A stretch of 64,000 bases of DNA from Egbenema bharatensis (lineage in GTDB: Bacteria; Cyanobacteriota; Cyanobacteriia; Elainellales; Elainellaceae): assembly GCF_048077055.1 (NCBI RefSeq), contig NZ_CP182236.1, positions 2,232,001 to 2,296,000 on the forward strand, read 5' to 3'. Within the stretch, counting starts at the first letter, position 1, and each line of letters starts with the position of its first letter. Made by a program: the position numbers and the translations under genes. Below are positions 43,352-51,940 of the stretch, piece by piece. The notes under the pieces were generated by a model, which saw only the letters and a program-made list of their open reading frames with translations, was not told where the DNA came from and did not search any database.

Positions 43352-45955
43352 CTATCCCTCAATCACAAAGTTCACCAACTTGCCGGGAACCACAATCACC
43401 TTCTTGATTGCTTTTCCAGCAATGTAACGCTGGGCCAGGTCAGATTCCCGCGCATACTGCTCTAGTTCCTGACGAGAAGACTGAGCCGGAACCTGAATTG
43501 TTCCCCGTGTCTTACCCATGATCTGAATCACCAGCGAGATCTCATCCACCACCAGGGCTTCTGGATCGGCCAGACACCAGGGCTGTTGATGCACCGAATC
43601 AGCATGACCCAAACTATGCCACAATTCCTCGGACAGGTGGGGTGCGAAGGGAGCCAATAGTTTCAGCAGGGTTTCAATGCCTTCAGCGTAGACCGGGGAA
43701 TCCTTACAGGGCGCATCAGTTAGGGCATTACTCAGCTTCATCAACTCGGAAACAGCCGTGTTGAACTGGTAATCCCCTTCAATGTCCTCCGTGATTTGCT
43801 GAATCGCATCGTGAATGGCATAGCGCAATACCTTCTCTGGCTTCGACAGCTTTGCCTGAGCCACCTTCGCTTTTGCCGAAGATTGAGCCGCCTGGGAGTC
43901 AGAGAATTCCGTCACCAGCCGCCACACCCGATTCAGGAAGCGGAATTGACCTTCCACATCCGCATCATCCCATTCCAGATCCTTCTCGGGCGGAGCTTTG
44001 AACAGAATAAACATCCGAGCAGTATCAACCCCGTATTTACTAATCACTTCCTCCGGAGTTACGCCATTGCCTTTCGATTTCGACATGGTGGCATAGATCC
44101 GCTCCAGGGGTTCACCCGTTTCAGGATCGCGGGGATCGTTGGGATCGGTCACCAAATGGGAGGGAATCCACTTGTCCTTGCCCCCCTTATTGGGGTTCAT
44201 GTAGGTCAAGCCCTGCACCATGCCCTGGGTCAGAAGCCGGCTGAACGGCTCATCAAAATTCAACCAGCCTCGATCGCGCAGAACTTTGACAAAGAAACGG
44301 GAGTAGAGCAGGTGCAGAATTGCGTGTTCCACGCCCCCCACATACTGATCCACCGGCATCCAATCGTTTGCCTTAGCCGGATCAAAGACCTGTTTGGGAT
44401 TACGGGCATCAGTAAACCGGAGAAAATACCAGGACGAATCAATAAAGGTGTCCATCGTATCGGTTTCCCGTTTGGCAGGCGTACCGCAGGCAGGACAGTC
44501 CACATTCACCCAGGAATCCAGCTTGGCTAAGGGGGATGGGCCGCGCCCACTCAGTTCAATTTCTTCGGGCAAACATACGGGCAAATCGGATTCTGGCACC
44601 GGCACAATCCCGCAGTTCGGACAATGGATCACGGGAATTGGCACCCCCCAGTACCGCTGCCGGGAAATTAACCAATCCCGCAACCGGTAATTCACCATGC
44701 GCTTGCCGTGGCCCTGCGCCTCCAGCCAGTCGATCGCCGCTGCCACACTTTGTCCAGTTCCCTTTCCGGCTGCGATCCCATCCAACGGCCCCGAATTCAC
44801 CATCACGCCATCATTGGGGAAGGCTTCCGTCATGGTGTCCCCATCCAGGGTTTGATCGGCCGGTTGCACCACCACCTGGATCGGCAAATCAAATGTCCTG
44901 GCAAATTCAAAGTCCCGCTGATCGTGGGCTGGAACCGCCATAATTGCGCCTGTGCCGTAGCCCATCAGCACGTAATCCGCAATCCAGATCGGAATCTTGG
45001 CATCGTTCACTGGATTAATTGCATAGCTGCCCGTCCAAACTCCGGTTTTTTCCCGATCCTCGGCGGTGCGATCGATTTCACTTTTCTCGGATGCGGCGGC
45101 TTGATAGTCCTTAACTTTTTTAGATTGCTGTTTCGTGGTCAATTTTTCCACCAGGGGATGCTCCGGCGACAGCACCATGAAGGTAGCTCCCCACAGCGTA
45201 TCTGGGCGCGTCGTAAAGACCATAATCTCATCGCCCGTTTCCGTTTTGAAGACCACTTCCGCCCCGGTGGACTTGCCGATCCAGTTTTCCTGCATCACCT
45301 TGACGCGCTCTGGCCAGCCGTCCAATTGATTCAGGTCATTCAGCAACTGTTCAGCATAGTCGGTAATCTTCAGGAACCATTGCCGCAGCAAGCGTCGTTC
45401 CACCTTAGCGCCCGATCGCCACGATCGCCCTTCACTGTCCACCTGCTCATTGGCCAGTACGGTTTGATCGATCGGATCCCAATTCACCGCCGCTTCCCGC
45501 TGATAGGCCAAACCCGCCTTAAAGAACTCCAGGAAAATCCACTGCGTCCAGTGATAGTAATCCGGTGAGCAGGTGGCCACTTCCCGCTCCCAGTCGTAGG
45601 ACAACCCCAACCGCTTCAGTTGTCCCCGCATCTGATCAATATTCTGGTACGTCCACTTGGCTGGATGAACCCCGCGATCGATCGCTGCATTTTCCGCAGG
45701 CAAGCCAAAGGCATCCCAGCCCATCGGGTGCAGCACGCGAAACCCCTGCATCCGCCGCACTCTGGCGATCACATCTGTAATGGTGTAATTCCGCACGTGC
45801 CCCATGTGGAGACTCCCGGACGGATAGGGAAACATCGACAGGGCATAGAACTTAGGTTTACTGGTATCGTCTGGAGTCAGGTCAACGCCTTGCTCCACCC
45901 AGGTTTGCTGCCACTTTTCCTCAATTTCTGCGGGGTTATAACGGGACTCCACCAA
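43352..45955 (-). CDS. leuS: Leucyl-tRNA synthetase
   Basis: Charges tRNA-Leu with leucine and edits mischarged products. The 867-residue protein is full length. The class I signatures are both present: HIGH as GSLHMGHVRNYT near residue 53, and KMSKS as ATMSKSKGNGVTP. The CP1 editing domain is recognised by TTRPDTLWGATFMVLSPEHP split as TTRPDTLWGATFMV and the specificity Asp region GYGTGAIMAVPAHDQRD. The zinc-ribbon-like part CPNCGIVPVPESDLPV, with VDCPACGTPAKRETDTMDTF (here as CPACG) nearby, is typical. It is followed by the 42647 lipoprotein gene on the same strand. Confidence 0.98.
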   Translation of the reverse strand: MVESRYNPAEIEEKWQQTWVEQGVDLTPDDTSKPKFYALSMFPYPSGSLHMGHVRNYTITDVIARVRRMQGFRVLHPMGWDAFGLPAENAAIDRGVHPAKWTYQNIDQMRGQLKRLGLSYDWEREVATCSPDYYHWTQWIFLEFFKAGLAYQREAAVNWDPIDQTVLANEQVDSEGRSWRSGAKVERRLLRQWFLKITDYAEQLLNDLNQLDGWPERVKVMQENWIGKSTGAEVVFKTETGDEIMVFTTRPDTLWGATFMVLSPEHPLVEKLTTKQQSKKVKDYQAAASEKSEIDRTAEDREKTGVWTGSYAINPVNDAKIPIWIADYVLMGYGTGAIMAVPAHDQRDFEFARTFDLPIQVVVQPADQTLDGDTMTEAFPNDGVMVNSGPLDGIAAGKGTGQSVAAAIDWLEAQGHGKRMVNYRLRDWLISRQRYWGVPIPVIHCPNCGIVPVPESDLPVCLPEEIELSGRGPSPLAKLDSWVNVDCPACGTPAKRETDTMDTFIDSSWYFLRFTDARNPKQVFDPAKANDWMPVDQYVGGVEHAILHLLYSRFFVKVLRDRGWLNFDEPFSRLLTQGMVQGLTYMNPNKGGKDKWIPSHLVTDPNDPRDPETGEPLERIYATMSKSKGNGVTPEEVISKYGVDTARMFILFKAPPEKDLEWDDADVEGQFRFLNRVWRLVTEFSDSQAAQSSAKAKVAQAKLSKPEKVLRYAIHDAIQQITEDIEGDYQFNTAVSELMKLSNALTDAPCKDSPVYAEGIETLLKLLAPFAPHLSEELWHSLGHADSVHQQPWCLADPEALVVDEISLVIQIMGKTRGTIQVPAQSSRQELEQYARESDLAQRYIAGKAIKKVIVVPGKLVNFVIEG

Positions 45956-46045
45956 CGGAACTCCTGTAGCTGATAACAGAGATGACTACACCATTCTAAA
46001 GGATGAAGGATGGAAAGAGAGGAGTAAGGAGTGAGGAGTAGGGAG

Positions 46046-46151
46046 TAGCGCAGGCATCGTTCGACTGAGCTCACGCCGAAGTCTTGTCTGCCAGTCAGAT
46101 TAAGGGAGTGGGGAGTGGGGAGTGGGGAGTAGCGCAGGCATCCTGCCTGCC
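46046..46151. repeat. STRR and two hairpin repeats upstream of leuS
   Basis: A long-form repeat (tagcgcaggcatcgttcgac ... gtcttgtctgccagtca, 46046-46098), then gggagtg heptamers (about 46103-46128), then a short form tagcgcaggcatcctgcctg at 46129-46150. Confidence 0.7.
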
Positions 46152-46221
46152 AGGGAAGGAAAGCGCAGGCATCCTGGTTTGAAAATGGTGGAGAAATGTG
46201 TAACCGGAGAATGATGCTGCG

Positions 46222-46259
46222 TTGACTGGGCGTGCAAGATGCCCACCCCACAAGAGTTC
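46222..46259. repeat. Dispersed GGGCGTGCAAGATGCCCACC repeat
   Basis: ttgactgggcgtgcaagatg followed by cccaccccacaagagt, downstream of the first Uma2 gene; acaagagttc is repeated 20 bases later. Confidence 0.7.
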
Positions 46260-46309
46260 TAGCTTAGTCCCACAAGAGTTCCAGATTAGTGCCTCCGATG
46301 GGATGGTAC

Positions 46310-46891
46310 TCAGGTTCCCCTTGCTGCAAAAATTTGGGTTGCGGTTAGATCCACCTGCCCCAACATCGGAGAGTCGATCGGCTCATTTCCCTGCACCCTG
46401 CTTAATTCCCTGTATACCCCTGCCTGCCACTGCAACACCAGCACCGTTTCCGCCTGCGGGTCAACAATCCAATATTCTGGAATTCCCCGATCCTGATACT
46501 GAAGCCGTTTGGCAATATAATCTCGTTCTCGCTGAATCTCTCCTGGACTCACCACCTCCACCACCAGCAACGGCGGAGCCATAGACAACCGCACCGTATT
46601 GCGCTGCCGTAACTGCTCCACCTGCTCCTGCGATCGCAAAATCGTTAAATCAGGATAGCGATTCTTCGGTTCTCCCCGCACCTCAAGCTCTAACCCGTGT
46701 CCCCTCACGCGCAAGTGTCCCAGCATCAGCGCAAAATGGACAAACAGAAAACCCGCAATGCTGGCATTTTCCCCCGACTCTGGCGGCACTTCCACCAACT
46801 CCCCATTAAACAATTCATACAGCCGATCTGTCCCATCCTCATAGGACAGGTATTCCTCAAAGCTTTGAAATTGCTGTTTTGCCTGAGTCAT
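46310..46891 (-). CDS. Uma2-family (DUF820) endonuclease-like protein, copy 1
   Basis: A 193-residue protein with the restriction-endonuclease-like fold common in cyanobacteria. The start FQSFEEYLSYEDGTDRLYEL is the family pattern; the PD-(D/E)xK-type residues are in NRYPDLTILRSQEQ (Asp) and LLVVEVVSPGEIQRERDY (Glu), with Lys in AKRLQYQDRGIPEYWIVDPQ. The family was noted as expanded in multicellular cyanobacteria, with nuclease activity predicted and little else known. It is the first of three Uma2 genes within 4 kb on one strand, interrupted by the symporter gene. Confidence 0.9.
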   Translation of the reverse strand: MTQAKQQFQSFEEYLSYEDGTDRLYELFNGELVEVPPESGENASIAGFLFVHFALMLGHLRVRGHGLELEVRGEPKNRYPDLTILRSQEQVEQLRQRNTVRLSMAPPLLVVEVVSPGEIQRERDYIAKRLQYQDRGIPEYWIVDPQAETVLVLQWQAGVYRELSRVQGNEPIDSPMLGQVDLTATQIFAARGT

Positions 46892-46987
46892 AGAATTTCA
46901 ACTGCTGTATTTCTGATTTTAGTGGTCTTTTGGCATGAATCAGGTTTTAACTTCAGTACTCATCATTCAGCAATGCTCGTTATTCTT

Positions 46988-48489
46988 CTACCTTCCGCCC
47001 TCCGCCTTCACCCTTGCGCCTTCATCCGTATAGGCATGAATCTGGGTGCGGAGTTGGTTGAAGTCAAAGAGTTTGATCTGGTCAGTGTTGGCTGCATAGA
47101 AATTCCAGCCAAAGACGATCGCCATTGAAACCAGCAGGGGAACGGTAAAGCTCACCAGTAAGTCTCCCCCCAGGGGAATGGGGAACCAGGGGCTAAAGTC
47201 GGGTCTGGGGAAGAATAGAGCCCCAGCAGCAATGCCGACCGCCGCACTCCAGAAGGCAACCGTTCCCGTAAGCCGACGGGAATAGAGTCCGTACAGGATG
47301 GGAAAAATGGCTCCGGCACAAACCAGATCCGCCAGCAGGAAGAGGTAGAGAACGTTGTAGCCCTGGGCAGCAATCAGGACGGAAATGGAACCAATCACCA
47401 CCGCCAGAATCCGCGAGAGTCGTAGAATTCCGTTCGATCGCATTTGGGGAAACAGGCGGATCAAATCCAGGGTGAAAACGCTGGTAATGCCGTTGAGGAG
47501 CGTATCCAGACTGCTCATCACCAGAGCCAACGCCAGGATCAGTACAGTGACAATAAACCAGGTGGGCAGGTTTAATTGTTGAATTAAAGAAAAGAAAGCG
47601 CGATCGTCATTAAAGCCGAAATTCATGGCGAGAATTCCCAGGAATCCGGCAATAAATAGCATCGGCAGGATTGCCAGAAAGGAGAACAAAAACGATCGTT
47701 TGACAATGCGATCGGTGCGGCAGGCATAAATCCGTTGCCAGTTGCCCTGATTAAACATTTCAGCAGCTAAGACCGCAATCACCAGAGTTGCGCCAAACTT
47801 GATGCCAGGAACATTGCTAAAAGAGAGGAGTTCAGGGGCAGACTGCTGAAGCGGTTGTAGGGCAGTGCTGAATCCACCTAAACCGATTACCGCCACAATT
47901 AAGCAGAGCAAGAGTAATGGCACAATCACGACAAACTGAATCGCATCGGTAAAGATCGTGGTGCCCAAGCCGCCGTAGGTAGTGTACACAAAAACAGCCG
48001 CAATCACGACCAGAGCTGTCCATCCCAGGGGAACATCAGCCATAATCTGCACTGCTTTAGAAATGGCAGTCAGTTCAGCCGCCAAATAGATAAACATATA
48101 GAACACCACAATGCCAAGGGTCAGCATATACATGGCATTACCAAACCGATATAAAACGTACTCATTCAGCGAATGACCATTGGGCATTAGTTGACGAATT
48201 CTGGTGCCACACCAGCAAATACGGCCGCTGGGGTTGCCTGTCCAATGCAATAGCCAATGATGCCGACTAATCCACTGGTGGCCCCCACTTCCGGGGGACT
48301 AAACAAAATCCATGCGCCCATCGCTGAAGCGACGATCGTAGCAAAGGCCATCCAGGAGCCGAACTGATTGCGGCTCACCATATAGTCTTCCAAATTAGTT
48401 GTGTGTTTACTGGCGTGTAATAATCCCAGCAACGCAAATACGCCTGCCGTGACCAGCGTCACCAACAGGGCGATCGCCCCAATTGACAT
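46988..48489 (-). CDS. Sodium/solute symporter (SSS family), one base missing
   Basis: A transporter of the PutP/SSS family of about 500 residues with roughly thirteen helices. The first part (MSIGAIALLVTLVTAGVFAL, YMVSRNQFGSWMAFATIVAS, GLVGIIGYCIGQATPAAVFAG) and the rest (RQLMPNGHSLNEYVLYRFG, YTTYGGLGTTIFTDAIQFVV, LMSSLDTLLNGITSVFTLDL as MSSLDTLLNGITSVFTLD) lie one base out of frame. The join is at about 48200-48208: ggcacc read as ggccacc would restore a continuous frame with TRIRQLMP. A ribosome site (gaggag) precedes the ATG at 48489. The substrate (amino acid, urea, sugar or vitamin) cannot be told. It sits between Uma2 copies 1 and 2. Confidence 0.87.
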
Positions 48490-48757
48490 GATGAATCTCC
48501 TCCACTCGATGGGTGTCGTTTGGCTAGAGTGCGGATGGCTCGATCTCGAATCAGTTCTCGAATCAACGCTTCCCTGCGCTGGTATTACCCAGTCTCAGGT
48601 TCCGAGGGTGTAATCTCAGCCTGGAATTTGCTCAGGCACCCCTAGCTTGAAGCTGATCATACCACTGGCCCTTCCACAAACATCAAGATAGTGGCTTCCT
48701 TTAAAGGGAGCATCAAAGGAATCATCCCAATCAAGGACTCAAACCTGGAGAGTGACC

Positions 48758-49345
48758 CTACAGCCTGCCTGCCAGAACTTGAGCGGCTGTGAGGTTGAGA
48801 TCTGGGAAGGTGGGGGATTGGATCAAGTCATCGCCTCGAAATTCTGTGGAATCATAAAACCGATGTTCCAGCATGCAGAGCGTAATTTTTGCTTCCAGAG
48901 GATCAACGATCCAATATTCGGAGATTTCTAGCAGCCCGTATTCAGAGCGTTTTGAGCGATAATCATCGGTTTTACTGGAGGGACTAACCACTTCAACCAC
49001 CAAAATCGGTGGCGGCTCATTGAAATTAATGATGGCTTCTCGATCGCTCATCGCTTCCCATTGAGCAGCGGATAAAACAGCGACATCGGGAATGCGGGAA
49101 GTATCCCAACTGCGACCACGCGGAGAACGAATACCAACGAGCATTTGCTTGGAAGTCCAGGGGAGTGCTTGATGTCTAATCTGGTCACGAAACTGATCAT
49201 TAAGAAATTCGGCAATGCTACCATGCCTGCCAGTTCCCAAACCCATCGGCACCAGTTCTCCATCTACTAATTCGTAACGGGTATCTGTACCATCATCGTA
49301 GGCAAGATACTCTTCAAACATAAGTTTTTGAGTGGCGATCGTCAT
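48758..49345 (-). CDS. Uma2-family (DUF820) endonuclease-like protein, copy 2
   Basis: A 195-residue Uma2 protein: MTIATQKLMFEEYLAYDDGT and RYELVDGELVPMG at the start, Asp in SRIPDVAVLSAAQW, Glu in PPPILVVEVVSPSSKTDDYR and Lys in RSKRSEYGLLEISEYWIVDP. It is related to copy 1 (shared EYL-Y-DGTD and EYWIVDP) but diverged, so the duplication is not recent. It lies 268 bases upstream of the symporter gene. Nuclease activity is a family-level prediction. Confidence 0.9.
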   Translation of the reverse strand: MTIATQKLMFEEYLAYDDGTDTRYELVDGELVPMGLGTGRHGSIAEFLNDQFRDQIRHQALPWTSKQMLVGIRSPRGRSWDTSRIPDVAVLSAAQWEAMSDREAIINFNEPPPILVVEVVSPSSKTDDYRSKRSEYGLLEISEYWIVDPLEAKITLCMLEHRFYDSTEFRGDDLIQSPTFPDLNLTAAQVLAGRL

Positions 49346-49418
49346 AGCATTGGCTCCTGAACGGGTAGCGACTGGCGTTAGCGGTTTGGGTTAGGAAATA
49401 ATTTAATAACCTGAAATT

Positions 49419-49454
49419 CTTGTGGGGTGGGCACCTTGCCCGCCCAGTCAGTCA
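49419..49454. repeat. Dispersed GTGGGCACCTTGCCCGCCC repeat
   Basis: ttcttgtggggtgggcacct followed by tgcccgcccagtcagt, between Uma2 copies 2 and 3. Confidence 0.75.
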
Positions 49455-49504
49455 GGTAGAGCATTGTGCAGGTTATGGAATCCATCATCCTTAGCGACTT
49501 ATGT

Positions 49505-50107
49505 CTATGTTAAAGACTGCAGCCGATCGCGGAACTCCATCACTGCATCAAACTGGTCGGCAGGTTTGACATAGCGGGTCAACAGCGAAAAATCTAAATT
49601 GGGCAGCAGTTCGCTGCTGGCAATCACTTCATAACCCGTTGAGCGCAAATGATAAATCTGAAACTGTCCATTCTGCCACTGCCAGACTTCCGTAACGCCC
49701 AAGCCCTGGTAAATATCGAGCTTGTTCACTAATCCACTGCTGAGGACAATTTCGATCGCAATGTCGGGAAATTCCTTCTTCTGTCCCAGACAGTAGCATT
49801 CATCCGGTTCCAGTCCCCGCTGCTTCATCGCTCTACGAAAAGTCGCAGAACCAATACCGTGAAATCGAGTGCGGGTTTCCTGAAAGTAAGCCTCCACGAG
49901 CATTCTAATTATCGTTTTCAGTTCCTCATGTTCCGGAGAGGTGGTCATAATCTCTAGCGTGCCTTCCAGGTAGCTGAGCCGCAGATTGGGAAAGTCATCA
50001 CCGAGGGTTGCCAGCATCGTTTCATACTGCTGCCAACTGACTCCCTCCAGAACCAGACGCTGTTCGGCACTCGGAATTGCTAACTGAGTCAATATTGGAG
50101 AACTCAT
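49505..50107 (-). CDS. Uma2-family (DUF820) endonuclease-like protein, copy 3
   Basis: A 200-residue Uma2 protein from the ATG at 50107 (MSSPILTQLAIPSAEQRLVL). The frame is open another 68 codons upstream, but that part is repeat DNA. It belongs to a subgroup distinct from copies 1 and 2: WQQYETMLATLGDDFPNLRL, LEIMTTSPEHEELKTIIRML, the Asp in EFPDIAIEIVLSSGLVNKLD, and EVWQWQNGQFQIYHL at the end. The nuclease core is partly altered: the region after EIV lacks the usual EVVSPS and has IVLSSG. Whether it cuts DNA is unknown. Confidence 0.87.
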   Translation of the reverse strand: MSSPILTQLAIPSAEQRLVLEGVSWQQYETMLATLGDDFPNLRLSYLEGTLEIMTTSPEHEELKTIIRMLVEAYFQETRTRFHGIGSATFRRAMKQRGLEPDECYCLGQKKEFPDIAIEIVLSSGLVNKLDIYQGLGVTEVWQWQNGQFQIYHLRSTGYEVIASSELLPNLDFSLLTRYVKPADQFDAVMEFRDRLQSLT

Positions 50108-50444
50108 AGGTAGTTTGTTCCTCGCAAACCCATTTCTCTTGCCTGAGAGTTGAACTTGCTGATCTGACCACTGTACCCTGGTTGACGAACAAAACTTCTC
50201 AGTCAAGACCCTGAAAGCCCTCACCCTAGCCCTCTCCCGAGGGGAGAGGGAACTAGAAAAGTAAATCGCTCCCCTCTCCCAAAGGGCGAGGGGTTGGGGG
50301 TGAGGGTACACAACTTTTGTTAGTCAATCATGTCAGTCAATCAGCCACCTCACCAGGCAAGTAAATCCAGTATAGGTCTTGATCTACAGAACTTGACCGG
50401 GGGTCTTCCCACGTTCAAAGGGTTTACTGACCTGGATTTTAGAA
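50108..50444. other. Intergenic stretch with an imperfect inverted repeat
   Basis: 337 bases between Uma2 copy 3 and tRNA-Ser. It contains the long inverted repeat at 50218-50307, described separately, and otherwise shows no gene. Confidence 0.5.
50218..50307. repeat. Imperfect inverted repeat of the CCCTCACCC/GGGTGAGGG type
   Basis: The left arm ccctcaccctagccctctcc and the right arm cgaggggttgggggtgaggg are near complements. Inside, ctctcccgaggggagagg is itself a hairpin, and cccctctccc lies on the other side. This resembles small non-autonomous repeats common in many bacteria. Confidence 0.75.
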
Positions 50445-50532
50445 CGGAGAGGGAGGGATTCGAACCCTCGTTAGACGGTTAGCCTAAACAGCATTTCCAG
50501 TGCTGCGCCTTCAACCACTCGGCCACCTCTCC
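50445..50532 (-). tRNA. tRNA-Ser (anticodon GGA)
   Basis: An 88-base class II tRNA. Read on the minus strand, acceptor GGAGAGG pairs with CCTCTCC (discriminator G), the D arm holds TGGCCGAGTGGTTGAAGGC, the anticodon stem CAGCA/TGCTG encloses CTGGAAA with anticodon GGA, a long variable arm follows (TAGGCTAACCGTCTA region), and the T arm has GGTTCGAATCC. CCA is not encoded. Confidence 0.97.
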
Positions 50533-50799
50533 AAATTAGTTGGGCTTGACCTCAATTCTAGCTGTCAAAGCTGTTGAAATTAAGTGTCAGCCACAAGTAC
50601 GTTATCTTAGCAGAGTTCATGTCATTCTGGAAACAATTGCAAGAATTTTCGTTAAAACGCCACCCTGCCCCCTTATCATAGGCGTTGGATGGGGCAGCAT
50701 AGGTCAGCATCCTAAACTTTACTGCCATCTACACTGCCATCTATAGAATTGACTCGATCGCCCACCAATCCTGCTGAATCAGTCTCGTTTAATCAAATC

Positions 50800-51168
50800 A
50801 TGACTCAAATGCATACTGTTCAAATTCACTATCGCCAAAAATCAACTCAGCATACCGTTCAAGTTCCAGACGATCGCTACGTCCTGATGTCGGCGGAATC
50901 ACAGGGGGTTGATCTCCCTTTCTCCTGCCGCAATGGAGCCTGTACTGCCTGCGCCGTTCGCGTTCTCTCTGGGGAAGTGTACCAGCCAGAAGCTGTCGGT
51001 TTATCGCCCAACTTACGGGAACAGGGCTATGCGCTTCTGTGCGTTTGCTACCCGCGATCGGATCTGGAAGTGGAAACCCAGGATGAAGACGAAGTATACG
51101 AACTTCAGTTTGGGCAGCACTTTGGTAAAGGCAAAGTGCGTCGGGGTCTGCCATTGGATGAAGAGTAA
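50800..51168 (+). CDS. FdC2/Fed2-type [2Fe-2S] ferredoxin with C-terminal extension
   Basis: A 122-residue plant-type ferredoxin. The cluster ligands are Cys43, Cys48, Cys51 and Cys81 (CRNGACTAC, then LLCVCYP), giving the standard C-x4-C-x2-C-x29-C spacing. After the ferredoxin fold there is an extra tail (DEDEVYELQFGQHFGKGKVR) like that of plant FdC2 and cyanobacterial Fed2, which act in low-iron acclimation rather than bulk photosynthetic electron transfer. The ATG at 50800 is used; the open frame before it has no family match. It lies 65 bases ahead of the nuclease gene. The Fed2 assignment rests on the C-terminal ELQFG motif. Confidence 0.88.
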   Translation: MTQMHTVQIHYRQKSTQHTVQVPDDRYVLMSAESQGVDLPFSCRNGACTACAVRVLSGEVYQPEAVGLSPNLREQGYALLCVCYPRSDLEVETQDEDEVYELQFGQHFGKGKVRRGLPLDEE

Positions 51169-51232
51169 ACGCCCGTGAATCCAATCAGGGATAACCTGGG
51201 AAAACTGAAGAAGAATCTATCTTCGGTGGTTT

Positions 51233-51793
51233 ATGGGTGACTGCAATCGAATACAGCGGATTGGCAAACGTTTGATGGGTTGGAGTGTGATTGGCTACAT
51301 GCTGATGCTGATGGGCTGTCAAGCAACTTTACCCCAGGGGCAACAGGTCAGCGTTACCCAGGTCATTAGTGGACAAACCCTTGAGGTATTAGACAGAGCT
51401 GGACAGAATCCCAGGGCTGAACGAGTCCGTCTCCTGGGTATTGATGCTCCCACTGGAAGTCAGGAACCCTGGAGTACGCGAGCGACGGAACGATTGATTG
51501 AATTGATTGGAGATGATCGCACCGTTCTGTTAGAGTCCGATATTCAACCGACTCGTGATTCCAATGGCTCTCAATTGAGGTTGGCTTACCTGTGGCGAGA
51601 GGACAGGTTATTGAACGAAGTGCTGGTTGAAGAAGGATACGCCCTGGCGCGATCGTCTGCTCCCAATACAAAATACGAACAGCGGCTCACCCACGCCCAG
51701 GAAAAGGCCCGTCTCACCGGCGCAGGCATCTGGAATCCCACCCATCCCATGACCCAAACCCCCCAGGAATTCCGTCGTTCCAGCCAGGAGTAA
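51233..51793 (+). CDS. Thermonuclease-like (SNase) lipoprotein
   Basis: A 186-residue exported nuclease-like protein. A hydrophobic signal (GWSVIGYMLMLMGC) ends at lipobox Cys29. The staphylococcal-nuclease fold follows: VTQVISGQTLEVLD, the catalytic Arg segment ERVRLLGIDAPTGSQEP, RATERLIELIGDDRTVLLES, LAYLWREDRLLNEVLVEEGY and the last helix YEQRLTHAQEKARLTGAGIW. The Arg in VRLLGIDAP matches the first active-site Arg; whether the second is kept is less clear. It probably degrades extracellular nucleic acid. It follows the ferredoxin gene but is likely independent. Confidence 0.88.
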   Translation: MGDCNRIQRIGKRLMGWSVIGYMLMLMGCQATLPQGQQVSVTQVISGQTLEVLDRAGQNPRAERVRLLGIDAPTGSQEPWSTRATERLIELIGDDRTVLLESDIQPTRDSNGSQLRLAYLWREDRLLNEVLVEEGYALARSSAPNTKYEQRLTHAQEKARLTGAGIWNPTHPMTQTPQEFRRSSQE

Positions 51794-51823
51794 CCCTCAA
51801 CCCAACCCATTTTCCCCAAGTTC

Positions 51824-51905
51824 ATCCCACTCCTCACTCCCCACTCCCTACTCCCTCACTCCCCACTCCCTCACTCTGACTGGCAGGCAAGATGCCTGCG
51901 CTACT
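51824..51905. repeat. C-rich STRR followed by a dispersed hairpin repeat
   Basis: tcccactcctcactccccac and related heptamers run to about 51876, then ctgactggcaggcaagatgc followed by ctgcgctac, a TGGCAGGCAAGATGCCTGC hairpin. It lies in the 147-base gap before the serine hydrolase gene. Confidence 0.75.
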
Positions 51906-51940
51906 CCCTCCCCCTCAGTCCTCAGTCCTCAGCACTCCCC

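Noticed and set aside
46988..48250. Independent shorter symporter gene with its own start
   Set aside because: The first helices are in the preceding frame; the junction is a one-base loss, not a separate gene.
50108..50311. 68-codon extension of Uma2 copy 3
   Set aside because: It lies in the inverted-repeat region and has no Uma2 similarity.
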